From: Oscillospiraceae bacterium
Lineage (GTDB): Bacteria; Bacillota; Clostridia; Oscillospirales; Oscillospiraceae
NCBI GenBank assembly: GCA_015067525.1
Contig: SVMH01000002.1
Coordinates: 25,080-89,079, forward strand
Length of the DNA: 64,000 nt
Direction of reading: 5' to 3'
A program made the translations under genes and the position numbers. Shown one piece after another: positions 17,199 to 25,105 of the stretch. A model generated the notes under the pieces. The model was not told where the DNA came from, ran no database searches, and was given only the letters and a program-made list of their open reading frames with translations. How positions within the stretch are numbered: position 1 is the first letter of the stretch; every line of letters begins with the position of its first letter.

Positions 17199-18341
17199 TC
17201 AATCCGCAGCCACCGCCAGAATTGTTTCGGCAAAGCCTTTGGCAAAGTAGCGCGCACCCATAATGGCCTCATCCAGCGAGTTGCCGGCGGCCCCGATCTC
17301 CACCAGCAGCGAGCCGGAACACATCTGCTGGTTGTAGCGATACCCCCTTGCGGCGATGGGCCGCATCAGTGTGGGGGAGAGGGCGTTGAGCTGTTGCTGC
17401 ACGGCGACCGCCAGCTGCAGGTTATCCTTCCAGCCGTCGTGGCCAAGCCCCATCACAAGGCAGCACTGCGCCACGCGGGGGTCTTCACCGGTGATCAGCT
17501 TATACTGGTTGCCGTTGGCGTCCTGAATGGCGTCACGGTGCAGATCCAAAACATAGGTCAGAGTGGGATACTTCTCCAGATAGCTCTTTATGGACTGCAG
17601 ACTGCTGTTGTAGGCGTCATTATAGCTGGCGGCGTCGTGCAGCGTGCGGTCGTGCAGCACCGATATGCCGTAGCCGGAGAGAACAGCGGCCACCTCATCG
17701 CCGATGCGCACCATGTTGCAGGAGGTGTCCCGTGTGCGGTAGGTACCGCTGGGATCGTATTCCTGTCCTTTGGGCATGGTGTATGCCTCGGTGGCATGGC
17801 TATGGACGATGAGCACCTGCGGCCCTTCCGTGCCCAGACGGGCCGAAAAACTGCCGCCGCTCAACTCTTCCGCATCCAGCGTGCGGGACGAGGTATTTTT
17901 GATGTAGGCACTGCCTGCCACCGTGTAGCTCTTCGGATTGGAGGGGATCACGGTTTGAGAGGGAACGCCGTTATCCGCAAAAGCAAGATCGTCACTCTTG
18001 ATATCCACTGCCGGTGTCGATGGCGGAGGGGAGGGGGCGTCTGGTTCATCCTCATCCTCCGGCGTCTGTGTGATCAGCTGCGCCATCAAAGGCACGATGG
18101 TGCTTCGCTGCTGCATCAGCAGCGGGGACTGGCACAGCGCCAACACGTTGACTGCGGTGAGCATGTCTGTGCCGAAGAGGTCTCCCAGCTCCCAGCGCAG
18201 GATCAGCTGGGCCGGTGAGGTGTTGGCGGCGGCTTCCACGGCGGCGCGAAGGGAATCACTGTCTGCCGTGATGACGGCAGTCCATAAGGTCAGCAGGGAA
18301 CAGACGAGGGCGGACAGGCGGCGGAATAGCGGTTTTTTCAT
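17199..18341 (-). CDS. spoIIP: Stage II sporulation protein P
   Basis: SpoIIP is a cell-wall amidase/endopeptidase that thins septal peptidoglycan during engulfment with SpoIID and SpoIIM. The C-terminal catalytic region shows the family segments VLIVHSHATEAY, a TRDTSCNMVRIGDEV stretch, VLDLHRDAI and the closing LLVEIGAAGNSLDEA; the histidines and glutamate are likely metal ligands. I start at ATG 18341 (380 residues), which has AAGGAG 7 nt upstream; the ORF track starts 12 codons earlier. The N-terminal hydrophobic stretch is a membrane anchor or signal, followed by a low-complexity acidic/proline linker. A mother-cell-type promoter candidate lies upstream. SpoIID and SpoIIM are not in this window. 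Confidence 0.95.
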   Translation of the reverse strand: MKKPLFRRLSALVCSLLTLWTAVITADSDSLRAAVEAAANTSPAQLILRWELGDLFGTDMLTAVNVLALCQSPLLMQQRSTIVPLMAQLITQTPEDEDEPDAPSPPPSTPAVDIKSDDLAFADNGVPSQTVIPSNPKSYTVAGSAYIKNTSSRTLDAEELSGGSFSARLGTEGPQVLIVHSHATEAYTMPKGQEYDPSGTYRTRDTSCNMVRIGDEVAAVLSGYGISVLHDRTLHDAASYNDAYNSSLQSIKSYLEKYPTLTYVLDLHRDAIQDANGNQYKLITGEDPRVAQCCLVMGLGHDGWKDNLQLAVAVQQQLNALSPTLMRPIAARGYRYNQQMCSGSLLVEIGAAGNSLDEAIMGARYFAKGFAETILAVAAD

Positions 18342-18375
18342 GGCGTTGCTCCTTGCCTCAGGTGTTTTCGTAGAC

Positions 18376-18405
18376 AAGCCTATGCTCGAATTTGCATTTT
18401 ATGAC
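18376..18405 (-). promoter_or_regulatory. Candidate sigma-E promoter of spoIIP
   Basis: On the minus strand GTCATAAAA is followed after about 14 nt by CATAGGCTT, close to the Bacillus sigma-E pattern (ATA ... CATAnnnT). The position, ~35 nt upstream of the spoIIP start, fits. Confidence 0.55.
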
Positions 18406-18434
18406 CGGTAAAAGAAAAAATATTTCGGTTATGA

Positions 18435-18462
18435 TTGCATTTTTTCGAACATGCTGTATAAT
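18435..18462 (+). promoter_or_regulatory. Sigma-A promoter for the acidic membrane protein
   Basis: TTGCAT and TATAAT are separated by 16 nt, about 30 nt upstream of ATG 18494. Confidence 0.75.
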
Positions 18463-18493
18463 GTAACCAACAATACCGAAGGAGGCACCTATC

Positions 18494-18823
18494 ATGGAAG
18501 AAAAGGATATCGTCATGACCGAAGCTACGGAGGAAACGGTGCAGCAGCCCGCATGGGAAGTAGTTCCCGATCCCGTGAATCTGGATGCAGTGGAAGAGAA
18601 GCTGGAAGAAGTGGAAGAGGCCGTTGAGGAAGTGCTGGATGACGCTGAGGAAGAGCTCAAGCGCGGCGTTGCTGCCGTGAAGGAGTGGCTGAGCAACACG
18701 CTCTATGAGGCCGGCCGCGTGTTCCAGGAGCACAAGATCGCCATTCTGGCCATCATCGGCGCCATCGCCACCGCAGTGACTGTGGCCGGCATCGTGTTTG
18801 CCGTGCTGAAGAAGAAAAAGTAA
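18494..18823 (+). CDS. Small acidic single-pass membrane protein, unknown
   Basis: I do not recognise this 109-residue protein. Residues ~30-60 are strongly acidic and heptad-like (repeated EE with V/L/A spacing), predicting a helix or coiled coil. Residues ~80-104 are a hydrophobic segment (AILAIIGAIATAVTVAGIVFAVL) and the protein ends in KKKK, so the acidic part likely faces away from the lysine-rich cytosolic end, or the reverse. It has its own sigma-A promoter, a strong GGAGG and its own terminator, which argues for a real, well-expressed single gene. Confidence 0.8.
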   Translation: MEEKDIVMTEATEETVQQPAWEVVPDPVNLDAVEEKLEEVEEAVEEVLDDAEEELKRGVAAVKEWLSNTLYEAGRVFQEHKIAILAIIGAIATAVTVAGIVFAVLKKKK

Positions 18824-18838
18824 GTAAAAAAGGACAAA

Positions 18839-18865
18839 ACAGGGAGCCTTCCGCTCCCTGTTTTT
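18839..18865 (+). terminator. Terminator of the acidic membrane protein gene
   Basis: ACAGGGAGC pairs with GCTCCCTGT around CTTCC and is followed by T5. Confidence 0.92.
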
Positions 18866-18895
18866 CTTTGTAACCAAGCTGTCATCTTTCCTTTC

Positions 18896-18923
18896 TTGAC
18901 AGAATCCGACAGCCCTCTATAAT
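18896..18923 (+). promoter_or_regulatory. Sigma-A promoter of the deacetylase gene
   Basis: TTGACA and TATAAT are separated by 16 nt, 32 nt upstream of ATG 18955. Confidence 0.85.
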
Positions 18924-18954
18924 AAAGACAATGAGTTTTCCGGGAGGGTCCAAT

Positions 18955-20397
18955 ATGAAAAAGAAAGTGTTGTGGGCCGTCGGCGGCGTGCTGTTGCTGG
19001 CTGTGCTGCTGATCGGCGTTCTGAGTGCCGTAAACGGCTATTTTATTTTGGCTCCGTCTGTGCAGCTGCAGCTCAACGGCGAGGCAGCGGTTGAGATCGC
19101 AGCCCACAGCGAATATGCGGATGCCGGCGTCGTGGCACGCCGCGGCAAGGAGGATCTGAGCGCGCAGGTGGTCACGGACGGCACTGTGGATGTGACGAAG
19201 CCGGGTACCTATACCGTTACGTACCGCCTGACGGTGCGGGATAAGGAATATGTGCAGCAGCGCACGGTAACTGTGGTGGACCGCGAGGCGCCGGTTCTGG
19301 AGCTGCTGGGCGACGCGCAGATGACCGTCTCGGCCCGAAAGTTCTATGAAGAACCCGGCTTTACCGCCACGGACCGCTGCGACGGCGACCTTGCCGCTGC
19401 GGTGCAGGTGACGGAAGCCGTGGAAGGGGAAACGCTGACGCTGACCTATACGGTCAAGGATGCTGCCGGTAACGAAAGCAGCGTGCAGCGCGTTGTTACT
19501 ATCCGCGATGAGACGGCACCGGTCATTTCGCTTAAGGGCAGCAGCACGGTGTATGTGACGCTGGGCGGTACCTATCAGGAGCGAGGCTGCAGCGCGACAG
19601 ATGATGTGGACGGCGATGTAACGGGCGCAGTGGTGCGCAGCGGCAGCGTGGATACTTCCACCGCCGGAACCTACACCATCCGCTACAGCGTCAAAGACAA
19701 GGCGGGCAACAGTACAAGTGCCACAAGAACTGTAAAGGTATATACCTATACGCCAAATTCCGCCGACAGAGTCTACCTCACCTTTGATGACGGCCCCAGC
19801 ACCAATGTTACGCCCCGGATCCTGGACATTCTGGCCGAGCATAACGTGAAGGCAACATTCTTTATCCTCAACTATTCGGAAAGCACCAAATATCTGGTGG
19901 GACGTATGATCAATGAGGGCCACACCGTGGCCATCCACGGCTATTCTCACGACTATGCCACCATCTACGCCAGCGACGAGGCCTTTATGCAGAACGTCTA
20001 TCGTCTGCGGGATAAGCTGCTGGCAGACTTCGGCTATCATGCCACCATTATCCGATTCCCCGGCGGCAGCTCCAACACCGTCAGCAAGTCTTATAATAAG
20101 GGAATTATGAGCCGCCTTGTCAAGCGGGTGGAACAGGGAGGCTTCGTCTACTTTGACTGGAACATCTCCAGCGGTGACGCCAGCGCAGCAGGTCTCAGCA
20201 GCACGCAGATCTACAGCAATGTGACAAGCCGCTTGGGTCGCGGCCGAAACAATGTGGTGCTGATGCATGACAGCAGCGCCAAGGGAACCACGGCGGATGC
20301 GCTGGAGAATATCATCATTTACGGCAAGGCCAACAACTACACCTTTGCACCTCTGACGCCGTCTACCAGACCGGTGCATCACGGCGTGGCCAACTGA
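18955..20397 (+). CDS. Membrane-anchored polysaccharide deacetylase with Ig-like repeats
   Basis: ATG 18955 with GGGAGG upstream gives 480 residues. A lysine-rich N-terminus and hydrophobic segment (~5-30) anchor it outside the cell. Three bacterial Ig-like (DUF5011/HYR type) repeats follow (~40-270); each has an EAPVLEL- or APVISL-like start and a GTYT...Y...D..GN ending. The C-terminal NodB domain (~275-460) shows TFDDGPS (catalytic Asp, metal Asp), HGYSH (metal His pair), RFPGGSSN, and a late HDSS. It probably deacetylates peptidoglycan GlcNAc/MurNAc, aiding lysozyme resistance; a spore-cortex role is an alternative. It stands alone under its own promoter. Confidence 0.92.
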   Translation: MKKKVLWAVGGVLLLAVLLIGVLSAVNGYFILAPSVQLQLNGEAAVEIAAHSEYADAGVVARRGKEDLSAQVVTDGTVDVTKPGTYTVTYRLTVRDKEYVQQRTVTVVDREAPVLELLGDAQMTVSARKFYEEPGFTATDRCDGDLAAAVQVTEAVEGETLTLTYTVKDAAGNESSVQRVVTIRDETAPVISLKGSSTVYVTLGGTYQERGCSATDDVDGDVTGAVVRSGSVDTSTAGTYTIRYSVKDKAGNSTSATRTVKVYTYTPNSADRVYLTFDDGPSTNVTPRILDILAEHNVKATFFILNYSESTKYLVGRMINEGHTVAIHGYSHDYATIYASDEAFMQNVYRLRDKLLADFGYHATIIRFPGGSSNTVSKSYNKGIMSRLVKRVEQGGFVYFDWNISSGDASAAGLSSTQIYSNVTSRLGRGRNNVVLMHDSSAKGTTADALENIIIYGKANNYTFAPLTPSTRPVHHGVAN

Positions 20398-20426
20398 GGG
20401 TTTACAAAAGTTTCACATACGTACTC

Positions 20427-20455
20427 TTGTTGAAGACGCGGTAAACTGCTATAAT
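20427..20455 (+). promoter_or_regulatory. Sigma-A promoter of the uridine kinase-like gene
   Basis: TTGTTG and TATAAT are separated by 17 nt, 37 nt before ATG 20493. Confidence 0.7.
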
Positions 20456-20492
20456 GTCGTTAAGAATATCCGGAAAGGAAGGAAATGACACC

Positions 20493-21413
20493 ATGCGCGT
20501 GATCGATCTGGAAAATATCAACTACAATATGCGCAATGAAACGCAGTTTGTGCTGCGCTGCGAGGAGGTCTATCATGACAAGATCAGCGCCGCCGTCGGC
20601 ACGATTTTGTCCAGCCGTAAGCCCTTCGTGGCGCTGACCGGCCCCTCCGGCAGCGGCAAGACCACCACGGCCATGCGCCTGCGGGAGTATCTGGAGAATC
20701 TGGGCGTGCAGGTGAATGTCCTGAGCATGGACAATTTCTTCCTGCCGCTGGATCAGCGCCCTCCCGAGGCATCGGACTGGGAATCCCCCTATTGCGTCAA
20801 CATCGACCTGCTGGTCTCCACGCTGCACCGTCTGGCCGACGGGGAAGAGGTGGATGTACCCTGGTACGATTTCAAGACCGGTATGACCGGTGGTTATAAC
20901 AAGGTGCAGGGCCATAAGGGCGGCATTATTCTGGCCGAGGGTATTCACATGCTCAACCCGCTGATTTTTGACAAGATCCGCGACGAGGCCCACGGCGTGT
21001 ATGTGGCACCCCGTACCCGTATCATCACCAATGACGACAAGATCGTCCGGCCCGAACAGCTGCGCGTGGCCCGCCGCATGATCCGCGATTACTATACCCG
21101 CGGACACTCCCTGCGCGATACGGTGATGCGCGCCGAGAGCGTGGACCGCGGCGAGGTGCAGTATATTCAGCCCAACAAGAAGAACGCCTCCATCCACATC
21201 GATACCTTCCACGACTATGAGCCCTGCCTGCTGGCCAAGGCCTTCGCCGAGCTGCCGGCTTTCCGCGAGGAACTGGACGATGCCTTCGTGGAAGAGCACG
21301 GCCTGACCGACCTGATGAAGGTGGTGCGCGGCGTGGAGCCTCTGCGCACGCCCTATGTGCCCCGCAATTCCCTCATTCGTGAGTTTGTGGGCGGCAGCGT
21401 ATTTGAGTATTAA
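20493..21413 (+). CDS. Uridine kinase family P-loop kinase
   Basis: ATG 20493 (306 residues) follows an AAGGAAGGA RBS; the ORF-track start is 13 codons too far upstream. The Walker A GPSGSGKTTTA (~50-60), the lid-like SMDNFFLP and the YDFKTG segment place it in the phosphoribulokinase/uridine kinase family. The ~30-residue N-terminal lead and C-terminal extension are typical of the clostridial nucleoside-kinase branch, often annotated only as uridine kinase. It would phosphorylate uridine or cytidine in pyrimidine salvage, but substrate is not proven by sequence. It is a single-gene unit between its own promoter and terminator. Confidence 0.85.
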   Translation: MRVIDLENINYNMRNETQFVLRCEEVYHDKISAAVGTILSSRKPFVALTGPSGSGKTTTAMRLREYLENLGVQVNVLSMDNFFLPLDQRPPEASDWESPYCVNIDLLVSTLHRLADGEEVDVPWYDFKTGMTGGYNKVQGHKGGIILAEGIHMLNPLIFDKIRDEAHGVYVAPRTRIITNDDKIVRPEQLRVARRMIRDYYTRGHSLRDTVMRAESVDRGEVQYIQPNKKNASIHIDTFHDYEPCLLAKAFAELPAFREELDDAFVEEHGLTDLMKVVRGVEPLRTPYVPRNSLIREFVGGSVFEY

Positions 21414-21419
21414 GGATTT

Positions 21420-21451
21420 GAAAAACACCGCCGGTATCGGCGGTGTTTTTT
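21420..21451 (+). terminator. Terminator of the uridine kinase-like gene
   Basis: AAAACACCGCCG pairs with CGGCGGTGTTTT and is followed by a T tract. Confidence 0.92.
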
Positions 21452-21473
21452 CGTCTGCGGCATTGTGGAATAT

Positions 21474-21502
21474 TTGACAAGGGACGCAGGGAGGAGTATA
21501 AT
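21474..21502 (+). promoter_or_regulatory. Sigma-A promoter of the cytidylate kinase-like gene
   Basis: TTGACA and TATAAT are at perfect 17-nt spacing, 28 nt before ATG 21531. Confidence 0.9.
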
Positions 21503-21530
21503 AAGACCAGTTAATAAAGGGGGAGTATCA

Positions 21531-22145
21531 ATGAAGATCATTACTATCAGTCGTGAATTTGGCAGCGGAGGCCGTGAGCTGGGCAAACGTCTGGCTGATG
21601 AACTGGGCATCCCCTGCTATGACCATGAGATCATTGAAATGATCGCCAAGGAAAACGGCTTTGATGAGCGCTATGTGGCCAACGTCTCGGAAAAGAGCAT
21701 TGAAGCGGCCTATCCGCTGACCATCGGCCACCGCTTCGCCATGCCGCCTCTGCAGATCATGGATCAGCCCATCCGTGTGGCAGCTGCCCAGCGGCAGATC
21801 ATTGAAAACTTTGCCAAGCAGAGTGACTGCGTCATCGTGGGCCGCTGCGCCGACGTGATCCTGGAGGATATGAAGCCGCTGAACCTGTTTGTCTATGCCG
21901 ATATGCCGTCCCGCCTGCAGCGCTGTAAGGACCGCGCGCCGGAGGGTGAGAACCTGACGGATACCGAACTGATGCGCATGATCCGCCAGATCGACAAGCA
22001 GCGCCTGCAGCACCACCAGATGTACAGCGATATGAAGTGGGGCGCCAAGGAGGCATACCATCTGTGCGTCAACACCTCCGGCAAGGAGATTAAGTCGCTG
22101 ATCCCGGCACTGGCTGCCTATGTCCGCGCTTGGTTCGAAGCATAA
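21531..22145 (+). CDS. Cytidylate kinase-like family protein
   Basis: The 204-residue protein starts at ATG 21531 behind GGGGGAG; the 22 extra upstream residues in the ORF track contain the promoter. ITISREFGSGGRELGKRLA is the family P-loop variant (GSGGRELG in place of GxxxxGKS). CDHEII-like YDHEIIEMI, VIVGRCADVIL and the arginine-rich MPSRLQRCKDRAP match the cytidylate kinase-like (AAK6/Cmk2) group. Proteins of this group are not proven CMP kinases; the true cmk is not in this window. It is a monocistronic unit with its own promoter and shared terminator. Confidence 0.88.
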   Translation: MKIITISREFGSGGRELGKRLADELGIPCYDHEIIEMIAKENGFDERYVANVSEKSIEAAYPLTIGHRFAMPPLQIMDQPIRVAAAQRQIIENFAKQSDCVIVGRCADVILEDMKPLNLFVYADMPSRLQRCKDRAPEGENLTDTELMRMIRQIDKQRLQHHQMYSDMKWGAKEAYHLCVNTSGKEIKSLIPALAAYVRAWFEA

Positions 22146-22160
22146 ACAATAGGAAGAAAA

Positions 22161-22196
22161 AAGGACCTGAAATCTTGGGATTTCAGGTCCTTTTTT
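22161..22196. terminator. Bidirectional terminator between convergent genes
   Basis: GGACCTGAAATC pairs with GATTTCAGGTCC, with A-rich and T6 flanks. The T tract runs into the stop codon of the minus-strand flavodoxin-like gene. Confidence 0.93.
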
Positions 22197-22824
22197 ATCG
22201 AATGAAGTTGGTGCGTGCGCCGGTCTCGTGGAGCGGCCGTTCCACACCGGCAGTCTTACCGGCCTGGATGCATTTGAGGAGATACGCCATATTCAGGCCG
22301 ATGTTGTGCATGATCTGCATGCCCTCCTCGTCCTGCATCACCTCGCCGCGCTTGGCACCGAAGGCCATGTTCCAATAGCTGGAGGAGACCAGCGGCATGT
22401 GGCCGTAGGTAATGTACTTGTTGATGCGGTCCAGAGAAGCGGAAGTTCCGGCGCGGCGGGCCACCGTAATGGCGGCAGCGGGCTTCATATAAAGCGTCTT
22501 GCCGTCGCTGACGCAGGAGTAGAACAGCCGGTCCATGAAAGAGCAGAAATTACCGGCGGGGCCTGCGAAATGGACGGGGGAGCCAAAGACAAAGCCGTCG
22601 GCTTCCTGTGCCAGCGTCTGAAACTCCGTGACGATGTCATCAAGGGTGCAGCGTCCCGTTTTGCGGCAGCCGCCGCACATAATGCAGCCGTTGATGGGCT
22701 CGTTGCCCAGCCAGAAGATCTCCGTTTCCACACCCTGCGCCTCCAGCGTGTTGGCGACCTCACGCAGCGCCAGATAGGTGTTGCCCTCCTTGCGGGGACT
22801 GCCGTTGACCAATAGAACTTTCAT
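22195..22824 (-). CDS. NADPH-dependent FMN reductase/flavodoxin family protein
   Basis: I start at ATG 22824 (209 residues) behind AAGGAGG; the ORF track adds 64 residues that cross the upstream promoter region. The N-terminus MKVLLVNGSPRKEGNT is the FMN phosphate-binding loop of the family. The cysteine pattern CIMCGGCRKTGRC (~47-59) and GSPVHFAGPAGNFCSFMDR (~80-98) fit iron-sulfur-flavoprotein-like or multimeric flavodoxin reductases, which often handle quinones, nitro compounds or redox stress. Here only three or four cysteines are seen, so a cluster is uncertain. It is transcribed alone, divergent from carD. Confidence 0.88.
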   Translation of the reverse strand: MKVLLVNGSPRKEGNTYLALREVANTLEAQGVETEIFWLGNEPINGCIMCGGCRKTGRCTLDDIVTEFQTLAQEADGFVFGSPVHFAGPAGNFCSFMDRLFYSCVSDGKTLYMKPAAAITVARRAGTSASLDRINKYITYGHMPLVSSSYWNMAFGAKRGEVMQDEEGMQIMHNIGLNMAYLLKCIQAGKTAGVERPLHETGARTNFIR

Positions 22825-22981
22825 ACTGTGGCCTCCTTGCCGTATTTTTCTTATCATACACCATTTCCGGCACAGCTGTCCAGAGAAATACGATAAAAGA
22901 GAAATACTGCCGCCGGGCAGCAACGAAGGAAACAGCTGCCGCCGGTGTGTCAGAAATTTTGGTAAAAAGTGACTGTTTTCC

Positions 22982-23010
22982 TTGAAAAACGGATAAGCTT
23001 TTGGTACAAT
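22982..23010 (+). promoter_or_regulatory. Sigma-A promoter of carD-ispD-ispF
   Basis: TTGAAA and TACAAT are separated by 17 nt, 45 nt upstream of carD. Confidence 0.78.
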
Positions 23011-23054
23011 ATACATGTGTTATATTCTGCGCATTTCGGAGAGGAGGCGTATGT

Positions 23055-23543
23055 ATGTACCTGGTAGGCGATAAAGTGGTGCACCCCATGCACGGAGCCG
23101 GTGTGATCGAAGGCGTCACCGAGGAGCGGATCGCAGGCCGTAAGGCCAGCTACTATGTGTTCCGCATGCCTGTGGGCGGTTTGGTGCTGAAGATCCCCAC
23201 GGAGAACTGTGGGGTCATCGGTGTGCGCGCGCTGTCCTCTGCCGATGAGATCGGGGAAGTACTGCGTCAGATCCCGGAGATGGACGCTGAAATGACGGCC
23301 AACTGGAACCACCGCTACCGGGAGAATATGCAGCGCATTAAAAGCGGCGATTTGCTGGAAGTGGCCCGGGTCATCAAGGGCCTGATGTGGCGTGACGCCC
23401 AGCGCGGCCTTTCCAACGGCGAGCGCAAAATGCTGCACACAGCCAAGCAGATCCTTATTTCCGAGATCGTGCTGGTGCAGGACCGGATGTATCAGGAAGC
23501 AGAGCGCTGCCTGAATGAAACCATGATGGCAGGAGCGAAGTGA
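23055..23543 (+). CDS. carD: CarD-family transcriptional regulator
   Basis: ATG 23055 (162 residues) is preceded by GAGGAGG. The N-terminal RNA-polymerase-interaction domain (CarD/TRCF RID) shows YLVGDKVVHPMHGAGVIEGV and YYVFRMP, followed by an alpha-helical C-terminal DNA-binding part (~70-160). CarD proteins bind the RNAP beta subunit and stabilise open promoter complexes, especially at rRNA-type promoters. It is the first gene of a unit with ispD and ispF, an order common in Clostridia. There is 1 nt between its stop and the ispD start. Confidence 0.93.
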   Translation: MYLVGDKVVHPMHGAGVIEGVTEERIAGRKASYYVFRMPVGGLVLKIPTENCGVIGVRALSSADEIGEVLRQIPEMDAEMTANWNHRYRENMQRIKSGDLLEVARVIKGLMWRDAQRGLSNGERKMLHTAKQILISEIVLVQDRMYQEAERCLNETMMAGAK

Positions 23544-23544
23544 T

Positions 23545-24285
23545 ATGGCTGGATTTTGGGATAAGATCAGAAAAGCGCAGGACAGCTGCCGCCCTCTGTG
23601 CACGGCGATCGTGCCTGCGGCGGGCACATCCTCCCGTATGGGCAGCGAAAATAAGCTTTTTATGCACCTGAACTGCGTGCCGGTGCTGACGCGGACGCTG
23701 CAGGCCATCGACAAGGCGGAGCTGGTGGATGAGATCATCGTGGCCACCCGGCAGGAATTGCTGGAAGAGGTGGCGCAGCTTTGTGCGCAGGCAGGCCTTC
23801 GCAAAAAGGTGAAGGTGGTGCTGGGCGGTGCGACCCGTACCGAATCGGTATTGGCTGCCGCCATGGAGGCCAATCCCAAGGCACAGCTGCTGGCGGTGCA
23901 TGACGGCGCCCGCCCGCTGGTGCTGCCGGAGGATTTTGACCATGTGATCCGCTATGCCTGCAACACCTATGCCGCGGCACCGGCCGTTCCTGTGACGGAT
24001 ACGGTGAAGGTGGCGGATGAGACCGGTCTTGTCACGGCCACACCCAACCGCAGCACTCTTTTTGCGGTGCAGACACCTCAGGTTTTTCAGGCCGATCTTC
24101 TGAAGGCTGCGCTGCAGGCTGCGGTCAGCGAAGGTGCCGCCGTAACGGACGATTGTGCTGCTGTGGAGCGGCTTGGCAAGCAGGTTTACTTGACACAGGG
24201 TAACCGCGAAAATATCAAGATCACCACGCCGGTTGATATTGCCATCGCCGAGGCGATCCTGCAGCGAAGGGAGTTGGGCAGATGA
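23545..24285 (+). CDS. ispD: 2-C-methyl-D-erythritol 4-phosphate cytidylyltransferase
   Basis: The 246-residue protein transfers CMP from CTP to MEP in the non-mevalonate isoprenoid pathway. Hallmarks are AIVPAAGTSSRMGSENKLF (~20-38, CTP-binding loop), VHDGARPLV (~113), VPVTDTVK (~150) and TPQVFQ (~172) with TDDCAAVE (~200). The N-terminal ~16 residues are slightly longer than usual. It sits between carD and ispF, with a 4-nt ATGA overlap into ispF. Confidence 0.96.
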   Translation: MAGFWDKIRKAQDSCRPLCTAIVPAAGTSSRMGSENKLFMHLNCVPVLTRTLQAIDKAELVDEIIVATRQELLEEVAQLCAQAGLRKKVKVVLGGATRTESVLAAAMEANPKAQLLAVHDGARPLVLPEDFDHVIRYACNTYAAAPAVPVTDTVKVADETGLVTATPNRSTLFAVQTPQVFQADLLKAALQAAVSEGAAVTDDCAAVERLGKQVYLTQGNRENIKITTPVDIAIAEAILQRRELGR

Positions 24286-24764
24286 CCAATCTGCGCGTAG
24301 GCCACGGATATGACGTCCACCGCCTGGTGGAGGGAAGACCTCTCATTCTGGGCGGCGTGACGGTACCTTATGAAAAGGGGTTGCTGGGTCATTCGGACGC
24401 GGATGTGCTGACCCACGCGGTGATGGATGCGCTGTTGGGCGCTGCAGGTTTGCCGGATATCGGCAGCCTCTTTCCCGACAACGACAAGGCATTTTTGAAC
24501 ATCTCCAGCATTTATCTGCTGCAGCAGGTGGCGCAGAAGCTGCAGCAGAGCGGCGTGCAGGTGGTAAACATCGATGCCACACTCATCGCGCAGGCGCCCA
24601 AGGTGGCGCCGTACCGTCCCGCTATGCGGCAGAATATCGCCGCGGCGCTGGGAATCGACGTGGCGCTGGTGGGCGTCAAGGCCACCACGGAGGAGCATCT
24701 GGGGTTTACCGGCGACGGTTCCGGCATGGCGGCCCACGCTGTGGTGCTGGTGGAAAAGGAATGA
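24282..24764 (+). CDS. ispF: 2-C-methyl-D-erythritol 2,4-cyclodiphosphate synthase
   Basis: The 160-residue protein cyclises CDP-ME 2-phosphate to MEcPP in the MEP pathway. The N-terminal GHGYDVHRL (metal Asp and His), LGHSDADVLTHAVMDALLGAAG (~33-54), DIGSLFPD (~58) and the C-terminal GFTGDGSGMAAHA are diagnostic. It forms a homotrimer. The gene overlaps ispD by 4 nt and is followed by a terminator. Size and all motifs are normal. Confidence 0.97.
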   Translation: MTNLRVGHGYDVHRLVEGRPLILGGVTVPYEKGLLGHSDADVLTHAVMDALLGAAGLPDIGSLFPDNDKAFLNISSIYLLQQVAQKLQQSGVQVVNIDATLIAQAPKVAPYRPAMRQNIAAALGIDVALVGVKATTEEHLGFTGDGSGMAAHAVVLVEKE

Positions 24765-24771
24765 AAGTAAG

Positions 24772-24804
24772 AGCGGACTGCTTTGATGAGCGGTCCGCTT
24801 TTTT
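24772..24804 (+). terminator. Terminator of carD-ispD-ispF
   Basis: AGCGGAC pairs with GTCCGCT around a 14-nt loop and is followed by T6. Confidence 0.85.
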
Positions 24805-24806
24805 GC

Positions 24807-24833
24807 ACCCCTTTTCTGCGCCTGACATACACT
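24807..24833 (+). promoter_or_regulatory. Candidate sigma-E/K promoter for DUF3343-csd
   Basis: AC is followed after 17 nt by CATACACT, 20 nt before ATG 24854. The same CATACACTG string precedes yunB. This resembles sigma-K/E -10 elements, but the information content is small. Confidence 0.35.
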
Positions 24834-24853
24834 GGGGCGTGAGGAGGAGTACC

Positions 24854-25105
24854 ATGGAATATGTTTTGCTGATGGCCGGCTCCATCACCCACGCCCAGCG
24901 TATGGCTGCGGTGCTGGAAAACCGGGGGATCCGTTCCTTTATCGCCCGCGCGCCGGAGGGCACCGATCCGCGGGGCTGCGGCTACGGTGTGCGGCTGCTG
25001 CGCGACAAGGCGGTACAGGCGCGGGAGATCCTGCGCCGCGCCGGCATCACGGTGCGGGCAGTTTACGAAAAGACAGAAGCGGGATGGCGGGAGGCGGCTC
25101 TATGA
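24854..25105 (+). CDS. DUF3343 putative Se/S carrier-like protein
   Basis: The 83-residue protein starts at ATG 24854 behind GAGGAGG. It fits the DUF3343 family: a short alpha/beta protein with a conserved cysteine in GCGYGVRL and the VLENRGI and ILRRAGI helical segments. Members are discussed as sulfur or selenium carriers because of gene neighbourhoods with selenium traits. Its stop overlaps the start of a cysteine-desulfurase-like gene (ATGA), which supports a role in accepting persulfide sulfur or selenium. The cargo is inference. Confidence 0.8.
   Translation: MEYVLLMAGSITHAQRMAAVLENRGIRSFIARAPEGTDPRGCGYGVRLLRDKAVQAREILRRAGITVRAVYEKTEAGWREAAL

Noticed and set aside
17181-18218. A plus-strand ORF of 345 codons
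   Set aside because: It is antisense to spoIIP, which has clear family motifs and its own RBS.
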